NCBI GenBank assembly: GCA_027422505.1
Contig: JAPQWV010000122.1
Location: 806,001-870,000 of the forward strand
Origin: Craterostigma plantagineum
Taxonomy: Eukaryota > Streptophyta > Magnoliopsida > Lamiales > Linderniaceae
DNA length: 64,000 nt
Direction of reading: 5' to 3'
The notes beneath the pieces are model-generated. The model ran no database searches. It was not told the origin of the DNA and worked only from the letters and a program-made list of their open reading frames with translations. Below, one piece after another: positions 46,758-57,657 of the stretch (positions are counted from its first letter, which is position 1; every line of letters begins with the position of its first letter). The translations under genes were made by a program, and so were the position numbers.

Positions 46758-49694
46758 ATTTCCCCCTTTTGGTGATTGTCAAACCCAACGAAGCAGAACG
46801 GTGTTTATTATATCAAAGGAAATTTGATACAAAAACTACCGATCTATTACAACCGTTGTTGGCCTATCTATTCCTTAGATATGCTAAACTTCTTCTGGTT
46901 GTTAGCATTGTCCGGTTTCTCTGGTACATCCCGGTCTGCCTCCTGCTACGCCTCAGTGCTACAGCAGTTCCATCTGCTCTTTCTCCTTAGCTGGTAGCAC
47001 TCTTCTCCACACTGCTTGACACAACCGGTATCAGTATACTTCTTCGATCTTCCGGTTGATGGCATCCCAAGGTCTCTCTGGTACGTCCTGGTCTGCCTGC
47101 AGCTTCGTTCAGTACTGCCATCTTCCCTTTCTCCCCAATTAGTATTGGGCAGTGGGCAGTACTGCCATCTTCCCCCTTTTTGACAATCATCTGCCTGATA
47201 TGAGGGAAGATAGTCATTGTGCAAGAGAGTCATCATCACCGTTGTTCTCTCCTTCTGAGGCACAATGAAACCGGTAGCCCTTTGCTGCGCTCAGATTTGA
47301 CAGGATGCTTCAAGGTCTGAAGAAATCTTCTTCTGAGCCGTCCAGTCTTAGCAGCTTTTACAAAGCTCCGGTTGTCTCCAGGGCTCACGCTTTGTGTTGA
47401 GCTCCTTGGAGGGTCAGTTGTTGCGTCATGGTAGGTATCCGCTTGTTGACACCACTGAAAGCGCAACGAAACTGACAGGAACCAGTGTCCGGGTATGTGC
47501 CTGGCATGGCGTTCAATCCCGGGTAACCGGTTCCCCCTTTTCCAGTCCCTTTCCTTGATGAATTCCTGACCCGTTTCTTCGAGAGGCTGATTGGAGCGGT
47601 AACGTAGCCCATGGCTTCTCAACCGCTCGGCTACCACGCCGTTTCTCGGTGGGTCGATGGTCTACAAGGGACTGGAGGGGCGCCATCTTCTCCTTTGGGT
47701 CCTTGTAGTGCCCTGATGGTTCGCCCGGTCCGTGGCATCTTTTGTTCAGCTCTGGGTAAAAAGCTGACGACTGGGTGCATCTGATCCAACTCGTCCAGTC
47801 ATCAGAGAGCATCCCAGAGCCCTCCTTTTGTGCCGTCGGACTTGTTTTTAAAAAGCCTGCTAGTCCACAGCAGCGTCTTTGTAGCTTTGTTTGACCGCCG
47901 TGAGGTCTTTGAATGATCAAATGGATGAGTCTGCATCCAGTCTGTTGGAGATACTGCTTTGAGGCGATTGGATAAGAAAACTGGGCTTGGACTTGTTAAG
48001 CTTTTTCTGGTTGTGAGGCTTATCCTGACTAAGGGTTGTGGAAGTTTCGGTAATTCAGGCATTTTGAACTTAGTTGTTGTTGAGTGACTGGGATTTTGAA
48101 GAGGGTCGTGAGGTCTTTAAATAGCCGGAGATTTCCTGTCAATTTGTGTCACGGGCGCACAGTATTCCAAGCCATGCTTATCTTCTTTTCAGTGCGTCGG
48201 AGCTTTATGTCTTGTCCGATGACAGAGATTCGTTGATGACATGACTATTCACCTTCTCAAATATCCTGCAAGTTCCAAAGCCAGCTGTATTAAACTCAGT
48301 AATGTGTGCGTTGATGAGGCACAGTTATCGAAGAAACTCAGTCTTTATCCGCTTAGTAGAAGTCATCTGTTTATCCATTGGTCAGTCTTGGATAGTCTCG
48401 GTTTCTTTTGAGACGACTTGGATACTAAGACAGAGAGTAGATACTGCTTTTGAGAACCAGTCTGGTTCAGTTGTGCGTAGTTCACCGGTTTGTCATTCCT
48501 GTACTTAGTCTCTCCTTCCTGATTTCAGTACTCACGACTATCTTCCCCGAGTTGGCAACCTTGGTACTTCTACTGCTTTTCCTCTTAAGGCTGTAACTTT
48601 CCTCCAACAGAAGAACTTGCTTGTTGACCCATGTTTGTCTGCTCCTTAACTAACCACTTGTTAGAGTCTGAAACTGCACTCAGTCATTCAGCAGGCTGAG
48701 AACCAGTCTCCATGTAGAGCGTCATGAAGCCATTTATCTGGAACTGAGGTTATTTCCTTTAATGTTCTTGAATTCCAAGAGCTGGATGAGTCTTTCACAC
48801 ATTTCCTGTGTTGTACTTTTGTCGTTTCCCTTAGTTGTCTTTCTCCGGTATAGATTGTCGGTCTTTGATGGAAACTTCCGCCCTTAGTTGATCTCGAGAC
48901 TGGTTCAGTTCCTTCTGATGAGTTTCCGCTTAGTTTGTATTTCCACCTGTTATTCCGATCAGTTGCCAGGCTGACTTTATCGTCTCTTGAACGTAGTCTT
49001 GGTCTTCTGAGAGTCTTTTCTACCCTTTACTTGAGACGTTCCCCCTCAGAAGACTCCCTTGGGTGCAAACTCCTAGCAATACACTGTCCCGGACACGTAT
49101 TACTCTTTTGAAACTGGTTTGTTCCTTTATTGCTTGATTTTCCCAGTTCGGATCTTCCTTTCTGGGGTCCTGTCTGTCTGCTACTGCTTGATTGTCCTGA
49201 TCATCTGTTTGTGCTTTTGCCAAACAGCTGATTCCTCCTCTTAACTACATTTTTACCTACACTTGCCAGTAGATAGATGACTCACAGCATACGCTATGGC
49301 CCTTAGACATAATGTTAGTACCAGACTTAGAAAGAACAGCTTCTGTTATCTTTTTCTACACTCATACTGGTGATGAGAGTGGGTAATTATTTGACTTTAA
49401 TAATTATAAGAGAATTTTAGAGTTCCCAGATGATTTATTTCTAATTACATGAATTCACCAGTAACTAAGCACACTGAGCTGTAAGTTCTTTCTTACTTGT
49501 ACCGGTTCAGTCAGTTGCTTTACTTGATTTCTCATCCGGTTAGTATGGTTATGTCTAATTTTTTAGTAAGACAGTCTAATGATATTTACATTTTTACCTG
49601 GATACCTATTTCAAAGGTAACCGCTGACTTTGGCACATGGTTCAATCTCAGTGGGAGTCTTTCCCCCTGGGCATGTGCCGACAGCATCTGCTGT

Positions 49695-51227
49695 CTAGAG
49701 GTTAGTAGAACCGGTTGAGTTCCTGCATGAATTCCTGCAAGAACAAATAAAATCCTCGGTACCCAAATCTCTTTGAGTCCGGTTAGGAATTAGTACCTTA
49801 GGTATCCATAATTGGATTATCCTAATGTGTCTGCCGGTAGTGGGATCAATAAGATATTTATATTTATTATTCCTCTTCTGAGACCGGTCTTTGGATCTAC
49901 CGTAGCCTTGTGTCCCTGATTTCGTATCGTGACCATTCCCCCTTGGTTGTTGAGGTCTTCTTCTTCGTGAATCATAACTTACTCCGGTATTCCCCCTTAA
50001 TTGTTGGGGTACTCCTTTATGTGGAGCATTTCTTACATTATTCCCCCTTGCTTCCTGAGATCTTGTCCTTGCGTAGGACATTGAGGAATTGTAGCTATGT
50101 TTCACTCCAGTTTCCTTAAACCTGTTCATAGGAACAACAGAAACTGGGTTATAGTTTTTGGGACGAACAAAGTTGATCACCTTTGATGTAGTTGGTTGTC
50201 CGGATGTTGTTGGCTCATCGACATCAATTCCTTTGCCGTAACCAAGTCCTGTACGGTCACCAGCATCCCTTAGGGAACCTTGAAGACATTGAAATGTCTC
50301 TGTTGACTTAGTCCATGACTGGACCAAGGCGCTTAGCTTTTTGTTTTCTGATGCAGTCTTTTCGGCAGCTTCTTTGAGTTTGAGGTTTTCTTCCTCTAGA
50401 TGGATGATCTTTTCAAGAAGAGATCCGGCATCTTCTAGCGCTGGTCCCTTTCCTTTTTCTGCCACCTTTAACTTCTCGTTCAGTTTCCAGTATTCATCAG
50501 CCATATTCTGGAGAGCATCTAGAACTTCTTCATAAGTGAATTTATTTTCTGGATCTGATTGATCTCCCATTAGGCAGATAAGTTCTGGTTCATCTTTGTG
50601 GTTGCTTGGTTTATCCTCAGAGCTTGATTCATCGGAGTCGGTATCATCCCATCTGTGGCTGTCTCCATTAGTCGTGGAGACTTGTGCCTTTTTCCACCTT
50701 GGATGTTGGTCTGTTTCTTCTTTGCGGTCATCTTCAGTTTTGAATCTTGTCCTGTCACATTTAGACTGAAAGTTAGTATTATCGCTTAGTTTACGTTGCT
50801 TAACCTGTGTCGCACTGGATAATTTTCCATCTTTCAGTGCTTCTGCTGGATTTTCCTTGAGCTCGTTTATTTCTTGGTTTTCCCAAAGTTGACTCAGTTT
50901 GATCCACACTTCCTTAGCGGTTTTGCCTGTCATAACTTGTCTGAAGACCTCTGTGTCCAGAGTCTTGAATATGGTATTCTTTGCAATATTATCCAGATTT
51001 GTCTTTCGTTTTTTTTCTGCTGAAAGCTCGTGTCTTTCCTTCCGAATTTCTCTTGGTTCGTCAGGATAGACAGCATGTCTTACGTTGATTTTGTTGAACA
51101 CAAACGGTCCATTTTCCAGTACGTCGATCATTTCGTCGTCTTGCGCATAAAGGTAGGTCATCAACCTTATTTTCCACTCAAGAAAATTTTCCCTGCTAAA
51201 CATAACAAGCTGATCCGATAAAGTCAT
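49695..51227 (-). CDS. Retrotransposon Gag polyprotein (UBN2 type), no zinc knuckle
   Basis: The frame runs 510 residues from ATG 51227 (the open frame begins earlier at a TTG, which I reject). The N-terminal third fits the Copia UBN2 Gag domain: MFSRENFLEWKIRLMTYLYA, IAKNTIFKTLDTEVFRQVMT and AKEVWIKLSQLWENQE. A charged segment (DDTDSDESSSEDKPS) follows, then a predicted coiled coil (residues about 230-305, EKIIHLEEENLKLKEAAEKT). A basic Arg-Gly-Asn-Gln-rich end (RRRRPQQPRGNG) follows. The CCHC knuckle usually found between the UBN2 and coiled-coil parts is absent. The end (about the last 60 residues) runs into LDPTTGRHIRI and then drifts into non-conserved sequence. The frame is intact and could be translated. 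Its role would be the capsid for itself or for a related autonomous element. Confidence 0.85.
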   Translation of the reverse strand: MTLSDQLVMFSRENFLEWKIRLMTYLYAQDDEMIDVLENGPFVFNKINVRHAVYPDEPREIRKERHELSAEKKRKTNLDNIAKNTIFKTLDTEVFRQVMTGKTAKEVWIKLSQLWENQEINELKENPAEALKDGKLSSATQVKQRKLSDNTNFQSKCDRTRFKTEDDRKEETDQHPRWKKAQVSTTNGDSHRWDDTDSDESSSEDKPSNHKDEPELICLMGDQSDPENKFTYEEVLDALQNMADEYWKLNEKLKVAEKGKGPALEDAGSLLEKIIHLEEENLKLKEAAEKTASENKKLSALVQSWTKSTETFQCLQGSLRDAGDRTGLGYGKGIDVDEPTTSGQPTTSKVINFVRPKNYNPVSVVPMNRFKETGVKHSYNSSMSYARTRSQEARGNNVRNAPHKGVPQQLRGNTGVSYDSRRRRPQQPRGNGHDTKSGTQGYGRSKDRSQKRNNKYKYLIDPTTGRHIRIIQLWIPKVLIPNRTQRDLGTEDFICSCRNSCRNSTGSTNL

Positions 51228-51272
51228 GGTTAGTGTAGAAGAAATATCAAGCAAACCCGCTCTGATACCACT

Positions 51273-52390
51273 TGTTAGGATCGGTTTACGCTTGACGCCT
51301 TTTTGGTACTTAACCAGTTAAGGTTAATACCGGTGCTTGATTTTTCTCTTTGTGTTATTTGCGGAAGCTTGTAGATCGGTTCTGATTCAGAAACCGATAA
51401 TCTGTGCGTAGTGTTAGTGTGTGTGTGTAAGACAATACCAGTTTGTTTCTGGAAGTTCGGAGTTGAATCTCCTACGTCTCCCCTTCTTCCTCGTGAGGAA
51501 GGTTCACTAGACTTCAGTTATACACTCGCAGTACAACCTACCCGGCTGCCCTCAGCCTTATCTAGTGAATCCCTAGGCAGTCGTAAAATACAATCCACCT
51601 ACTTCAACAGCTTTTTACAGTCCGTCGGAATAACAATAACTCACTTACTTAACCTGACCGGTTATCGTACAGTAAGGACAACACTTTCTAAATTTCTCGC
51701 TTTGTTCTTGACTTTCGTCTGATTGATTTCTCGTGGTTGTGTTGTTTTCTTCCTCAGTGTTTCTTCTATGATATATATACTTGTTTGTTGATGAAGAAGA
51801 CCGTTGTGAAATAGCTCCAAGTGCTGAGCTGTGCATTAAATGCACTTTCCAAAAATGGGTACTGTCCGGTCTTGGCAGCAGTTCATACTGTCTCATTTAC
51901 TTTTTCCATTTTAAGCTTGGCTTGACTTCGACATGACTTCCTATGGCAGCCTTGCATTAAAGATTTCGACAGTAGGTTGTATTCTCCCGCCTTGAGTAAA
52001 TTTGAATCTTTGTACACGTGGCATGCTTGATGACAGAACTCCGGTCTTCGCACTTTATTGGTCCGGTATCTGAGTTCTGATCTTGGCTCCTGCCAGCTCC
52101 GGTATATCTTTATGTATCTTTCGGTCTTAGGCACGCTTCTTCTAATAATCAGTCTTGTGTTCTTTTTAACTGATGTCCGATCTCCTGCGCATATGTAATC
52201 TGCTGATTGACATCCGAACTTTTAATCTTCTTCTAACTGGTATCCTTAACCAGGCTTGAGCAGTTTCCTTCAGACTTATTATCTGGTCTTTTAATCTTCG
52301 GTCTTATGTTCTTCTGACCGGTATTCTTAATCAAGTTTGGACAATCACCAAAACTGTTTAATCTGAATTCTTGATTCACGATTCCTAACA
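51273..52390 (-). repeat. 5' LTR of the Gag-only element
   Basis: Same ends as the 3' LTR; the 25-base segment is deleted between two ACGC words. Confidence 0.95.
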
Positions 52391-52395
52391 ATTAT

Positions 52396-52609
52396 GTCTC
52401 TGACCAAATTCTTGTTTTACACATAATCCCAAGGAAAAAAAAGAGGATAAGTATGAACGCACCATACTATATATAGATATCGTGACTACCTATTGCTAAC
52501 TAAGCTCGACGCACTACACGCACACACACAAACACAATCCCAATAATGTTTTTAGCCTCGTTACGTTTCTATTATCTACAAGCTTGAATCCCAAGAAACA
52601 CACTCGAAC
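52396..52609. promoter_or_regulatory. 5' flank of serine-rich gene 1
   Basis: Upstream region of the start at 52610. TACTATATATAGATA near 52466-52480 is a plausible TATA box about 130 bp before the ATG. (CA)n-like text follows near 52520. Confidence 0.45.
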
Positions 52610-53002
52610 ATGGCTTCAAATAAAGCTAATAACTACTACGACGCCAAGTGTAATTCTCCTAATTCATTTTCGCCTTCTTCATCGAGCCGTTCGTGCCTAT
52701 GTTCGCCGACTTCCCATCCAGGTTCGTTCAGGTGTAGCCTGCACCGTAGGAGGCCCGACCCGAGCCCGAATCAGTCCGTCCTTTCGGGTCGGGTCGTGGT
52801 GGATATGGTGCCGCCGCCGCCTAAGTTGTTGATGATGAAAGTCTTGCTCAAGAACCATGTGTTGAAACCCTCCTCGAGCTCCAATGATTGCCAGAGGAGT
52901 ATGAATTTCAAGCCTAAGCCGAGTAGGTTTCGTAATTCCAACTGCGCTGGCAATGAAGGATGCAATAATGATAATAATCGGACTCGGATGATTGTTTCTT
53001 GA
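52610..53002 (+). CDS. Small serine-rich protein with CLCSPTSHPGSFRCSLH motif (paralogue 1)
   Basis: Single exon, 130 residues, start ATG 52610, stop TGA. Residues about 20-45 hold a serine run and then CLCSPTSHPGSFRCSLHRRR. This short Cys/His block is the hallmark of a plant family annotated only as 'serine-rich protein-related'; function is unknown. The rest is low-complexity: PPPPK, basic KPKPSRFR, and an Asn-rich end. A second gene of the family is at 57658. Three Cys and two His in the block could bind metal, but that is speculation. Confidence 0.85.
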   Translation: MASNKANNYYDAKCNSPNSFSPSSSSRSCLCSPTSHPGSFRCSLHRRRPDPSPNQSVLSGRVVVDMVPPPPKLLMMKVLLKNHVLKPSSSSNDCQRSMNFKPKPSRFRNSNCAGNEGCNNDNNRTRMIVS

Positions 53003-54290
53003 TTATTACCTTGTTTCTTTTACCTTATGTGTTCTTGACTCGAAAATTACATTTTATATAAATACTTCAAGTAAATTGCCAAATCCCCTTTTTTGTCTCT
53101 TTATTTGTTGTTTCCTGTATAGATGTATAGATAATATGTACGCAGCTGAGCATGTATAGATCTTTTGTGTTATGAATATGGAGCTTTTTTTCATGTGTTA
53201 TGAATTTGGACCTTTTTTTTTTTGTCATTTTGATGAGATTAGATTTTTTGGGACGGTTTTTACTTGGTGTTTCAATTAAAACCAAATCGGACAGACATCA
53301 ACTAATTGCATAATTGACAATTGTAGTTCGGAAACATCGTAATGTAGAGTAGTGATTTAGCACATTCAATGTAAAAATATTTGTTTTAATATTTTAAGTT
53401 TTTTCAATATTTTAATGATGGAATTGTAATTAATAAATAATTGTGTTTAAATTAATAAATAATTTTTAGTTTTATTCATTAATGAAAAAATGTAATTGAC
53501 ATATATTGATATTAATGTGCATTATACGTTCTCTCTTAATAAAATAGATAGATATGAATTACACACAGCATACTTTTAAGTTTTATTAGTCAAATATAAA
53601 ATTTTGATGGGCATGTGATAGGCATATCCATATTTTAAATGTCGAAGTAGTTTTCCAATTTGGTCCAATGAGGGTGACTTACAAAAGAAATATACCACCA
53701 CACATTGGATTCATGGTACGTGTCAGAATTCCAGAGCCAACATTACGACATATGTCATGAAGTTGTCGAAGCCCAGGGAATTTGATAGCCAAATTTCATA
53801 TTTGCCTTTGATTTTCTCTTTTTTTTTTATTAATTCAATATTACATTTTTTGTGAAATTCATCAATCCTGTAACTAATTTTACTACATGGTAGTTTTTTT
53901 TTTTTTTTTTTTTCTGTGTTATGTAGGTATCCCCACACAATGCCATAGTCTCCACACTCCGATCCCTACTCCATGCGATCCACCTCAAGATTCCACAAAG
54001 TACGACAATCAAGGTCCTTCATGGATTCGAGCTCCTGAGCTTGAGTATTAGAGACCCATACCCATTCCGTTTGGGATTTACATGATGTGTGTTGACTGAG
54101 AAAAACTTAGTACAGTATGTCTCGATCATATAAGAATTTATCCAAAATAATATTTTTGGTCCATCTCTAATAATTCAACAAAAATTAGAAAATAATACAT
54201 TTTTTAATCATTACTAGCTCTCATAGAGCATTTGCAATGGTATCCTATTAATTGCAAAACATAAAAGTAGAATTTTGGAGCGTCTTCAAC
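53003..54290. other. Gene-free stretch
   Basis: AT-rich. A T run of about 21 occurs at about 53891-53911. GAGCATTTGCAATGG near 54227 is like one end of an old MITE. No gene. Confidence 0.45.
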
Positions 54291-55163
54291 TAGACATGTT
54301 CATACGGTAAAGGTTAACGGTTATGAACTGTCGGTTTACGGTTTGTAAAAATCTCTAACCGTAACCGAACCCGATAACCACGGTTTTCGTTACGGCTTGT
54401 AATCAGAGGAGCCAGTTACGGTTTGAACCGCCGGTTTACGGTTTCATTGTTTAGAAAAAACTAAATTTTTTAATAATGTTAAAAGATTTCATGCCAACTT
54501 AAAAAAATTGTAGAAGAAATGCATTAAACATTAAAGTAATAATTACACATTGAATAGTGTAAAAAGAAAATAAGATAATCGCTCAAATAGTTTAGGGAAA
54601 TACTTCGAGAATGCTAGAATTTCAACTATTTCTTTTCGGTTGTATAATACGTTAGCCCAAAATTGTACATGAAGGATATTCTCTAAAATATGCAATTTTA
54701 ACACAATGATCTAAGACTAAAATAACTGTTGGATTATGAGCACCAAATAATTCTTCCGTAGCTTCTTTAAAATTACGCAAAATTTGCAACAAATAGTAAC
54801 ATGAATAACAAGAAGTCGGAAAATGAACTAATATTATACTAGAAAACATACTAAAAAATGCATAATGCTTCCTTGTATTCATATGAATCATTCAAACATA
54901 TATAAGTAGAATTCCAACTATTTTTTTAATTCAATAAACACTAAAAAATAACTCATAAAACTCAAACCCATGCTTAATTTTCATGTGAACCGTTGTTATA
55001 AACCCCCGGTTATAACCGTTGTTTACGTTTAGAAAATTCAATAACAGTAACCGAACCGTATTAAATAACGGTTCGGTTACAGTTTGAACGGTAACCGTTG
55101 ATCACGGTTAACTGAACTGTTGACCGCCGGTTAGGTTACGGTTAACCGTTTTGAATACGTCTA
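54291..55163. mobile_element. hAT element with GGTTAACCGTTA subterminal repeats
   Basis: The ends TAGACATGTTCATACGG and, reverse complemented, TAGACGTATTCAAAACGG form inverted repeats. The flanks TCTTCAAC (left) and TCTCCTAC (right) match at 6 of 8 bases. GGTTAACGG- and ACGGTTAACC-type words crowd both ends. The 873-bp element is non-coding. Confidence 0.75.
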
Positions 55164-55215
55164 TCTCCTACCCACAATACAAAACTGCAGTTAATTTCAC
55201 ACAGAAATACAGTCA

Positions 55216-55798
55216 GGTTGCGTTTGGATTGGTGTATTTGAATTGAAATCCGTGATTTGAAATTATGAATTCTGAAATCCAAATTTTAAATACAAATCCA
55301 CCGTTTGGTAAACGTTAGGATTTCGGAAATCCGAATTTCAAAATGTGCTCGAGCTCTCGAGCCGGCTTGAGCCATCGTCATCGAGCTCGAGCTGGCTCAC
55401 CGAGTTCGCGAGCCGACTTGACTCATCGATCGTCGAGTTCGCAAGCCGGCTCGACTCATCGGTCGTCGAGCTCGCGAGTTGACTTGACTCACGTCGTCGA
55501 GCTCGTCGGCCGACTCGACTCGTCGTTCGTCGAGCTCGCTGGTCGGTTCGACTCATCGTTTGTCAATAATAATAATACTAATAATTATTATTATTATTAT
55601 TTAAGAAAATAATCACGGCAAGATTTGGTATTTCGAAAACGGACCGTTTCCGATCGAATTTCAAATCCATCAAAAGACAAGCGCTCGGATTCTCCTCGGA
55701 TTTGGATGAAATCGAAATCCAAATCCGAGCGGTTGCCAAACGGGTGATTTGAATGAAATTCGGATTTCAAATCGAAATCCCCCGATCCAAACGTAGCA
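55216..55798. mobile_element. PIF/Harbinger-type element carrying a 33-bp minisatellite
   Basis: The ends GGTTGCGTTTGGATTGG and, reverse complemented, TGCTACGTTTGGATCGG are inverted repeats. The 3-bp target duplication is TCA (55213-55215 and 55799-55801). Subterminal repeats of AAATCCGAATTTC type flank an internal tandem array. It has no transposase. Confidence 0.78.
55351..55564. repeat. 33-bp tandem repeat, about six copies, CpG-rich
   Basis: Units such as GAGTTCGCGAGCCGACTTGA followed by CTCATCGATCGTC repeat at 33-bp spacing with point differences and one 2-bp deletion. As 33 is divisible by three, both strands stay open (55343-55612 plus and 55338-55556 minus), giving 11-residue repeats. 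I do not regard these frames as genes. Confidence 0.85.
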
Positions 55799-55801
55799 TC
55801 A

Positions 55802-57657
55802 GTGTTTTTACTTCAACCGATTAACTCTATTTTCTACACTAACTTTTACTCCAATCAGTTAACTATATTTTCTACACTAAAATTAATATTCCTATCATTG
55901 TATCCTAATTGAATTGATAACCTTCATATTTTACTTATTAGAAACGATATATAAAAATTATGATATTTAATAAATTAATGTCTTATTTTATTTCTAAATT
56001 AATGAGAAATATGAATAAATAAAAGACAATTAACTTTATCTTATTTTTCTGATAATATATTTTAAATACAATTAAAATAAACTAATTAAAAAATGAAATA
56101 AATTATTGCACTACTTTAGTGTTGAAAATGGTGCGTACTATAAAAATAGAGTATCAATGCTCTGCAACTGCACACTATAATAGCATAAAATATATAGTCT
56201 CATTGGAGTATGTGTTTTATTCCAAAATAGAGTACCTATTTGGAGCTGCTTCTCCAACAGGTACTTTATTTTTGTGTAAAACACAAATAAAAAGTATGTA
56301 TCTACTCTAATGTGATTCAATATTTAACACTAATATTGTATTGATGAGCAGGGATTCTATACTTGTACAAACAATTTTCAACACAAAAATAGAGTTTTAG
56401 TTTCTATTTATTTATATTTTGTAATAAAAGATATTTTATTTATATTTAAAATATTTGATATTCTTATAATGATACATAAAAATTATTATTTAGTTAACAT
56501 TTGATACTCTTATAATGATACACAAATATAGCATTAAGTATTTATTGATTTTTGTAATTTAATAAAATTATAAATAACTAATATGCTATTTAATTTTAAA
56601 TATTAATTATTGACATTGTAATCATTATACTATAAAGTTTAATATACTATAGTAAGAGAATTTGATTTTTGGTCTAAATAATAGAGATAATGTGTTGGAG
56701 TAAAAATTAGTGTTGAAAATAAAGTTTATTGATTATAGTAAAAGCACTATAACAATTATATTATTGTGTGAAATTAACGGCATTATGCTATTGGTTAGAT
56801 ATGCTCCTAGAGAATCAACCTTCAACACTAAAATTGCGTTATAATTTTTTATTTTAAAATTTCAAACGTGTTTTAGTTATAAGTAAATAGTGCATATTAT
56901 TATAATAAAACTAAAGACAACAATATTTTTCTTTACTTACTCAAAATTTTAATTGATTGAAAATTAAGATAATAAGCTACTTATAATTTAACTGATAATT
57001 AATAAATTATTATAATACATCGAATTTTTTAAATTACAATATACAGTTATATTAGAAAACTTAAGAAATAAGAAAAGAAAAAGAAATCAATCACACTTAC
57101 ATGCAATTCTTTTGTTTAAATTTAAGATATGTTTTTCCTTTTATAAGTTAACTAACAATAACAAGTAGAAATGTGTATGGATTATTATTTTTAGTTTAGA
57201 ACATACAGTAAATTACTGTTTTAAGTAAAAATTAGTGCTGTAATAAGAGTTAATGTGATGAAATAAAAACACAATTTTTGTGTAAATTTGATTGTACTTG
57301 AAGATGGCCTTATTGCAAAGTAATCACGATCTTTTTTGACGAGATGTGCTAAATTGTAATTAATCAATTGAGATTGATACATCCGTCAATGACAAAAAAA
57401 AAATACTTAACCTGAAATAGTAAATAACTAAAATTCAGGAGAAATCTAGATTTTTTCGTAATTAAAAAAGGAAGACTTGTTCAATAATGATGCGTGATGG
57501 CTACGCAAAAAGCAAATAACTGCCGGTTAATTTACGTAAATACCCTCGAGACCTCCTCTCCATATATACAACCCTCGCTACTGTATTATTCACTTTTGCA
57601 GAAATCAAAACTCAACCGCAAGATTCGTGCATCCAGTCAAAGGTACAAGTACAAACC
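55802..57657. other. AT-rich stretch with MITE remnants
   Basis: Recurring words (AATAGAGTATC, TTCAACACTAAAATTG, TTGATACTCTTATAATGATACA twice near 56450-56525) suggest nested old MITEs. No gene. The last 150 bp should be the promoter of the serine-rich gene 2. Confidence 0.45.

Larger units (their letters stand above)
45616..52390 (-). mobile_element. Complete Copia-type (SIRE-like) LTR retrotransposon with Gag but no Pol
   Basis: It spans 6,775 bp with 5-bp duplications ATTAT at 45611-45615 and 52391-52395. Transcription runs on the minus strand. The 5' LTR is 51273-52390 (1,118 bp). The primer site TGGTATCAGAGC, complementary to initiator-Met tRNA, is at 51259-51270, two bases from the LTR. 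Gag follows at 49695-51227. The polypurine tract is about 46758-46771, and the 3' LTR is 45616-46757 (1,142 bp). The 46772-49690 interval has no protease, integrase or reverse transcriptase motif in any frame I read, only short frames. LTR copies differ by about five substitutions, one 1-base and one 25-base indel, so the insertion is recent. The SIRE/Maximus-like call rests on the Gag layout and LTR start; it is an inference. Confidence 0.9.

Noticed and set aside
46946..48062. Several minus-strand open frames in the Gag-only element
   Set aside because: They overlap in different frames, are short, and match no Pol or env family I recognise.
55351..55564. Regular 33-bp repeats that might suggest a CRISPR array
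   Set aside because: Repeats are contiguous with no unique spacers and the genome is a plant's.
55338..55612. Open frames on both strands encoding an 11-residue repeat
   Set aside because: They arise because the 33-bp tandem repeat is a multiple of three and lies inside a non-coding PIF element; no start context, introns or homology.
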